Source: Heliobacterium mobile
GTDB taxonomy: Bacteria; Bacillota; Desulfitobacteriia; Heliobacteriales; Heliobacteriaceae
Length of the DNA stretch: 64,000 nucleotides
NCBI RefSeq assembly: GCF_009720735.1
Contig: NZ_WNKU01000007.1
Location: forward strand, 95,049-159,048
Direction: 5' to 3'
The position numbers and the translations under genes were made by a program. Shown here in pieces: positions 60,705 to 64,000 of this stretch. Numbering within the stretch: the stretch's first letter is position 1; each line of letters begins with the position of its first letter. The notes under the pieces are model-generated. The model was not told the origin of the DNA, ran no database searches, and worked only from the letters and a program-made list of their open reading frames with translations.

Positions 60705-61622
60705 TTGGCCCTGATCTTATCTATCGGTGCAAGCCGTAACCTGGATGAACTAGGTTACCGAATCACCTGCGAATTGGCTGAACTGGCCGGAGAAGGATGG
60801 CAGTTCGGTACCCGCCAACAATGGTTAAACGGGGTTCACCAGTTCACGTGCTACCTCGATGAACACCCGGAAGGCGAATCGCCGGAAGAGATGGCGCTGA
60901 TTTTGCGCCAATACTGTGCGAGAAAGCTGACAGACTGGATCCTTGACGTTTGGGAACAGGAACTGGTTGAAAAGCGTATCAACAGCGAATATGCCTATTT
61001 TTCAGAAGAAGAACGAAGGGTCATCGCTGAGAAAGCGACACAGATATTAAAGCAAGAGGAAGAGACCTCAAAGGAATATATCATCTATCGGGTGGGTCGA
61101 AGTCAGCGGATTCTGGAACGGATGCTCGATGTACTGGTCACCTTTGGAAGAGTTCACATCGACGGCTTTCTCCGGTTTCGACTTCGTGATTATTTATCGT
61201 CCCTATCCGACTCTGTAGATGTGGCTGTAGACGAATATATGATGGAGAAGGAGTACAAAGAATTCGTCTGCTTGTTACGCTATTTCTTGGAGATTCAAGA
61301 TACGCGTGTCCCTATCGTTCACGTGTATATGCGTCCTGGCGGTTTTCAACTCCTTGATGAACGAGGACGACCGGTGAACAATGAAATCGTCGATGGTTTT
61401 CATCAAGATGCATTGCAACACGAGGAAATCTGTTTCGAAGATCTCTTGATCAGCGCTTTAGTCACAGTCGCTCCTGTTCAAGTAGTCATTCATTATACGG
61501 AAGGCGTTCAGTCGAACGAATCGATGCAGACGATACAAGCCGTTTTTGGAGAACGACTGCACTACTGCCCGGGCTGTGATAGATGCATGATGATTCAAGA
61601 TAATAGGGTGTTGCAGCGGTGA
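60705..61622 (+). CDS. ytxC: Sporulation protein YtxC
   Basis: A 305-residue YtxC-family protein. The central YFSEEERRVIAEKATQILK and GRVHIDGFLRFRLRDYLSSL blocks, followed by VDVAVDEYMMEKEYKEFVCLLRYFL, match the family. The C-terminus has CPGCDRC, a Cys cluster. TTG 60705 is 6 bases after the AGGGGGTG site; GTG 60696 overlaps it. In Bacillus ytxC lies beside thrS, as here. Function unknown. Confidence 0.87.
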   Translation: MALILSIGASRNLDELGYRITCELAELAGEGWQFGTRQQWLNGVHQFTCYLDEHPEGESPEEMALILRQYCARKLTDWILDVWEQELVEKRINSEYAYFSEEERRVIAEKATQILKQEEETSKEYIIYRVGRSQRILERMLDVLVTFGRVHIDGFLRFRLRDYLSSLSDSVDVAVDEYMMEKEYKEFVCLLRYFLEIQDTRVPIVHVYMRPGGFQLLDERGRPVNNEIVDGFHQDALQHEEICFEDLLISALVTVAPVQVVIHYTEGVQSNESMQTIQAVFGERLHYCPGCDRCMMIQDNRVLQR

Positions 61623-61628
61623 ACATAG

Positions 61629-61670
61629 CGAACAGAGCCCCATCTATACATCTAGATGGGGCTCTGTTCG
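61629..61670 (+). terminator. Strong hairpin after ytxC
   Basis: CGAACAGAGCCCCATCT (61629-61645) pairs perfectly with its complement (61654-61670), a 17-bp stem with 8-base loop. The following sequence is only modestly T-rich. Confidence 0.75.
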
Positions 61671-61785
61671 TTCAAGGTCTTTGAATTATCGACGGTTCCT
61701 CAAAAAGTTGAAACACCTACTCATGACAGAAATCGAACCTCTTTTTTATCGAAGATTTACTTCGCTGTTAAAAAAAGCGGTTCGG

Positions 61786-61864
61786 TTGACAAGCCCATAT
61801 ATGAGGTCTAAAATTATATTTTGAGACGGACTTTCGCCTCTCGCCTAGCTTCTAGGGCGAGAGG
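61786..61864 (+). promoter_or_regulatory. thrS promoter and leader hairpin
   Basis: TTGACA (61786-61791), 17 bases, TAAAAT (61809-61814). The short leader has a 12-bp hairpin (61837-61848 with 61852-61864, one bulge), ending 13 bases before the ribosome site. No T-box consensus (AGGGTGGNACCGCG) is present. Confidence 0.8.
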
Positions 61865-61891
61865 TTTACCTATATGTGAGGAGGACATACA

Positions 61892-63823
61892 TTGAGTATA
61901 GTTAAGGTTACTCTAAAAGATGGTGCCGTTCGGGAATTTCCCCAAGGCACGACGGTTGCGGAAGTGGCTGCGGCCCTCAGCCGAAAGCTCGCACAGCATG
62001 CAGTGGCTGGGAAGCTCGACGGTAAAGTCGTCGGACTAACTACGCCTATCGAAAAAGATGCCTTCGTGGAGATCTTAACTTTCGATGATCCGGAAGGTCG
62101 GGACGTCTATCGTCACTCTTCCTCTCACTTGTTAGCCCAAGCGGTGCAACGGCTTTTTCCGGGTACCCGGTTGGGTATTGGCCCGGCTATCAACGAAGGC
62201 TTCTACTACGACTTTGATTCGGAACACAAGTTTACTCCGGAAGACTTACAAGCCATCGAAAAAGAAATGGACCAGATCATAAAAGAGGACTTGCCCATTG
62301 TCCGGCGCGAAGTCAGCCGTGAAGAAGCGATTCGGTTTTTCCAGGAGATCGGTGAAAGTTACAAAGTCGAACTCGTGGAGGATCTGCCGGAAGATGCTGT
62401 GATCAGCATGTACAGCCAAGGTGATTTTATCGACCTTTGTGCCGGCCCTCACCTGCCGACAACCGGGCAGATTAAAGCGATGCGCCTCATGAGCCTGGCT
62501 GGGGCCTACTGGCGCGGCAGTGAAAAGAACAAGATGCTGCAGCGGATTTACGGTACTTCTTTTCCCAAAAAAGCGGAACTGGACGATTACCTGCATCGCT
62601 TAGAAGAAGCGAAGCGCCGCGATCACCGTAAACTCGGCCAGGAACTAGAATTGTATACGATCATGGAAGAAGGTCCCGGATTCCCCTTCTTCTTCCCCAA
62701 AGGGATGATCATTCGTAACGAACTGGAGAAGTACTGGCGTGAGCAACATGCTAAAGCCGGTTACCAGGAGATCCGGACCCCGATCATCTTGAACCGTTCC
62801 CTTTGGGAACGCTCAGGTCACTGGGATCATTATAAAGAAAATATGTATTTCACGCAGATTGATGAGCAGGATTTTTGTGTCAAACCGATGAATTGCCCCG
62901 GCAGTATGCTCGTCTACAAAAACTCCATTCATTCTTATCGCGATCTGCCGCTGCGCATGGCGGAACTGGGACTGGTTCACCGCCACGAAATTTCTGGAGC
63001 CCTTCACGGCTTGATGCGGGTCCGCTGTTTCACCCAAGATGACGCGCACATCTTCATGCTGCCTTCGCAGATCAAAGAAGAGATCATGGGTGTCATCGAT
63101 CTGGTGGACCGGTTCTATAAGACATTCGGCTTTGACTACCATATCGAATTGTCCACGAAGCCGGAAAAAGCCATGGGCAGTGACGAGATTTGGGAGCTTG
63201 CCACATCATCACTGGAAGACGCCTTAAAATCCAAAGGCATGGATTATAAAATCAATCCGGGCGATGGCGCCTTCTATGGACCGAAAATCGATTTCCACCT
63301 GAAAGATTGCCTCGGTCGGACGTGGCAATGCGGAACGATCCAACTGGACTTCCAAATGCCGGAGCGGTTTGACCTAACCTACGTGGGTGAAGATGGGCAG
63401 AAACACCGCCCTGTCATGATTCACCGGGTTGTCTTCGGATCTATTGAGCGCTTTATCGGCATCCTTACGGAACACTTTGCCGGTGCATTCCCAGCCTGGC
63501 TGGCCCCGGTGCAGGTGCGGGTGCTGCCGATTACAGACCGCCATCATGCATACGCCCAGAAGGTTCTGGCCCACTTGGCTGAACGGGGTATCCGGGCTGA
63601 AGTGGATGACCGTAATGAAAAAATCGGTTATAAGATTCGGGAAGGCCAAGTCAAGAAAATCCCGTACCTGTTGGTGGTCGGTGACAAGGAAGCTGAGAAC
63701 GGTGCTGTCGCCGTCCGCAAATACGGAGAAGGGGATAAGGGCGCCTGTGGACTCGATGAGTTTACGAAGATGCTGATAGAGGAAATCGGAACGAAAAAGA
63801 ATCCAGAAAAAGCTTGCTCATAA
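61892..63823 (+). CDS. thrS: Threonyl-tRNA synthetase
   Basis: A 643-residue class II synthetase charging tRNA-Thr. Domains: N-terminal TGS (1-62), editing domain with HxxxH (HSSSHLLAQA) and YYDFD, catalytic core with motif 2-type RHEISGALHGLMRVRCFTQDDAHIF and zinc ligands, and the C-terminal anticodon-binding domain. TTG start after GAGGAGGA. Complete. A terminator follows at 63838. Confidence 0.98.
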   Translation: MSIVKVTLKDGAVREFPQGTTVAEVAAALSRKLAQHAVAGKLDGKVVGLTTPIEKDAFVEILTFDDPEGRDVYRHSSSHLLAQAVQRLFPGTRLGIGPAINEGFYYDFDSEHKFTPEDLQAIEKEMDQIIKEDLPIVRREVSREEAIRFFQEIGESYKVELVEDLPEDAVISMYSQGDFIDLCAGPHLPTTGQIKAMRLMSLAGAYWRGSEKNKMLQRIYGTSFPKKAELDDYLHRLEEAKRRDHRKLGQELELYTIMEEGPGFPFFFPKGMIIRNELEKYWREQHAKAGYQEIRTPIILNRSLWERSGHWDHYKENMYFTQIDEQDFCVKPMNCPGSMLVYKNSIHSYRDLPLRMAELGLVHRHEISGALHGLMRVRCFTQDDAHIFMLPSQIKEEIMGVIDLVDRFYKTFGFDYHIELSTKPEKAMGSDEIWELATSSLEDALKSKGMDYKINPGDGAFYGPKIDFHLKDCLGRTWQCGTIQLDFQMPERFDLTYVGEDGQKHRPVMIHRVVFGSIERFIGILTEHFAGAFPAWLAPVQVRVLPITDRHHAYAQKVLAHLAERGIRAEVDDRNEKIGYKIREGQVKKIPYLLVVGDKEAENGAVAVRKYGEGDKGACGLDEFTKMLIEEIGTKKNPEKACS

Positions 63824-63837
63824 TCTAAATAAAGCGA

Positions 63838-63871
63838 AGGAGCCGCTAACGATGTTAGCGGCTCCTGTTTT
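63838..63871 (+). terminator. Terminator of thrS
   Basis: AGGAGCCGCTAAC (63838-63850) pairs perfectly with GTTAGCGGCTCCT (63854-63866), followed by GTTTT. The T-run is cut short where the intron-like sequence begins. Confidence 0.9.
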
Positions 63872-64000
63872 GTGCGCCACGCACGGCGCGTAACTCGGCG
63901 GTGAAAGTCCGCTATGGGGGCTAGCAGTTGCCAACCATTAGCCAAGCGCAAGGGTGTCCACCGCGAGGTGGATGAAATAGGCGAATTCCTAATGAATTCG
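63872..64000 (+). mobile_element. Group II intron, 5' part (truncated by window end)
   Basis: The sequence opens with GTGCGCC, the group II intron 5' consensus. It continues with GGTGAAAGTCCGCTATGGGG, then CCATTAGCC, CGCAAGGGTGTCC and ACCGCGAGGTGG, which match domain I of bacterial introns as I remember them. It begins exactly in the T-run of the thrS terminator, the preferred site of class IIC introns. The reverse transcriptase and 3' end should lie beyond the window. Confidence 0.75.

Noticed and set aside
61623..61891. T-box leader of thrS
   Set aside because: No specifier stem or AGGGTGG-type antiterminator sequence could be found.

Overview
The window looks like a chromosomal segment of a spore-forming, anaerobic Clostridia-type Firmicute with roughly 50 % G+C. 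Supporting signs are strong AGGAGG-type ribosome sites with many GTG/TTG starts, sporulation genes (ytaF, gerD-like, ytxC), Rex, rubrerythrin, an NAD-linked formate dehydrogenase and a pyruvoyl arginine decarboxylase. A Rieske protein beside NifX-like and TspO proteins would fit Heliobacteriaceae or Peptococcaceae, but that placement is inference. No prophage, transposase or CRISPR array is seen. The only mobile sequence recognised is the 5' end of a probable group II intron that runs off the right edge.

Layout. 1-8.8 kb: an MBL-fold hydrolase, a PadR regulator, Rex, and an overlapping operon of 5-formyl-THF cyclo-ligase, two NADH-oxidising flavoprotein subunits and a cysteine-type formate dehydrogenase. 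8.9-17.4 kb: the classic polA-mutM-(ABC-F)-ytaF-coaE-slt block and a DUF421 protein. 17.8-21.6 kb: a processive glycosyltransferase, arginine decarboxylase, spermidine synthase and five tRNA genes (Asp, Phe, Gly; Cys, Leu). 21.8-28.5 kb: a patchy accessory region with an orphan BREX-type PglX methyltransferase, an esterase-family protein lacking its serine nucleophile, and several tiny proteins of 22-45 residues. 28.5-34 kb: a TubZ-like tubulin coupled to a kinase-like/OB-fold protein, an MFS transporter and an alarmone-hydrolase-type HD protein. 34-41.5 kb: rubrerythrin, a molybdenum-hydroxylase maturation set (MoeA-like, XdhC, YqeB), an anion permease, and a B12-riboswitch-controlled CbiMN pair. 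41.5-43.6 kb: a Gly/Arg/Cys-rich PadR regulator controlling a DUF5320/Rieske/NifX-like cluster. 43.7-64 kb: housekeeping and envelope genes (TspO, YigZ, RMD1-like, LysM-CAP, MCP, cyclophilin, PspA, LysE, deoxynucleoside kinase, YitT), an alarmone synthetase fused to a zinc ribbon, Tpx, a Tat lipoprotein amidohydrolase, GerD-like, YtxC and ThrS.

The parts most likely to hold something undescribed are the TubZ-like/kinase pair (28.5-31.8 kb), the PadR/DUF5320/Rieske/NifX island with its 17-bp-phased operator array, the orphan PglX, the synthetase/zinc-ribbon fusion and the unannotated cysteine-rich miniproteins. Many starts were moved downstream of the longest possible frame because a clear ribosome-binding site sits in front of an internal ATG/GTG/TTG. 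All functions are assigned from recognised motifs without database searches.
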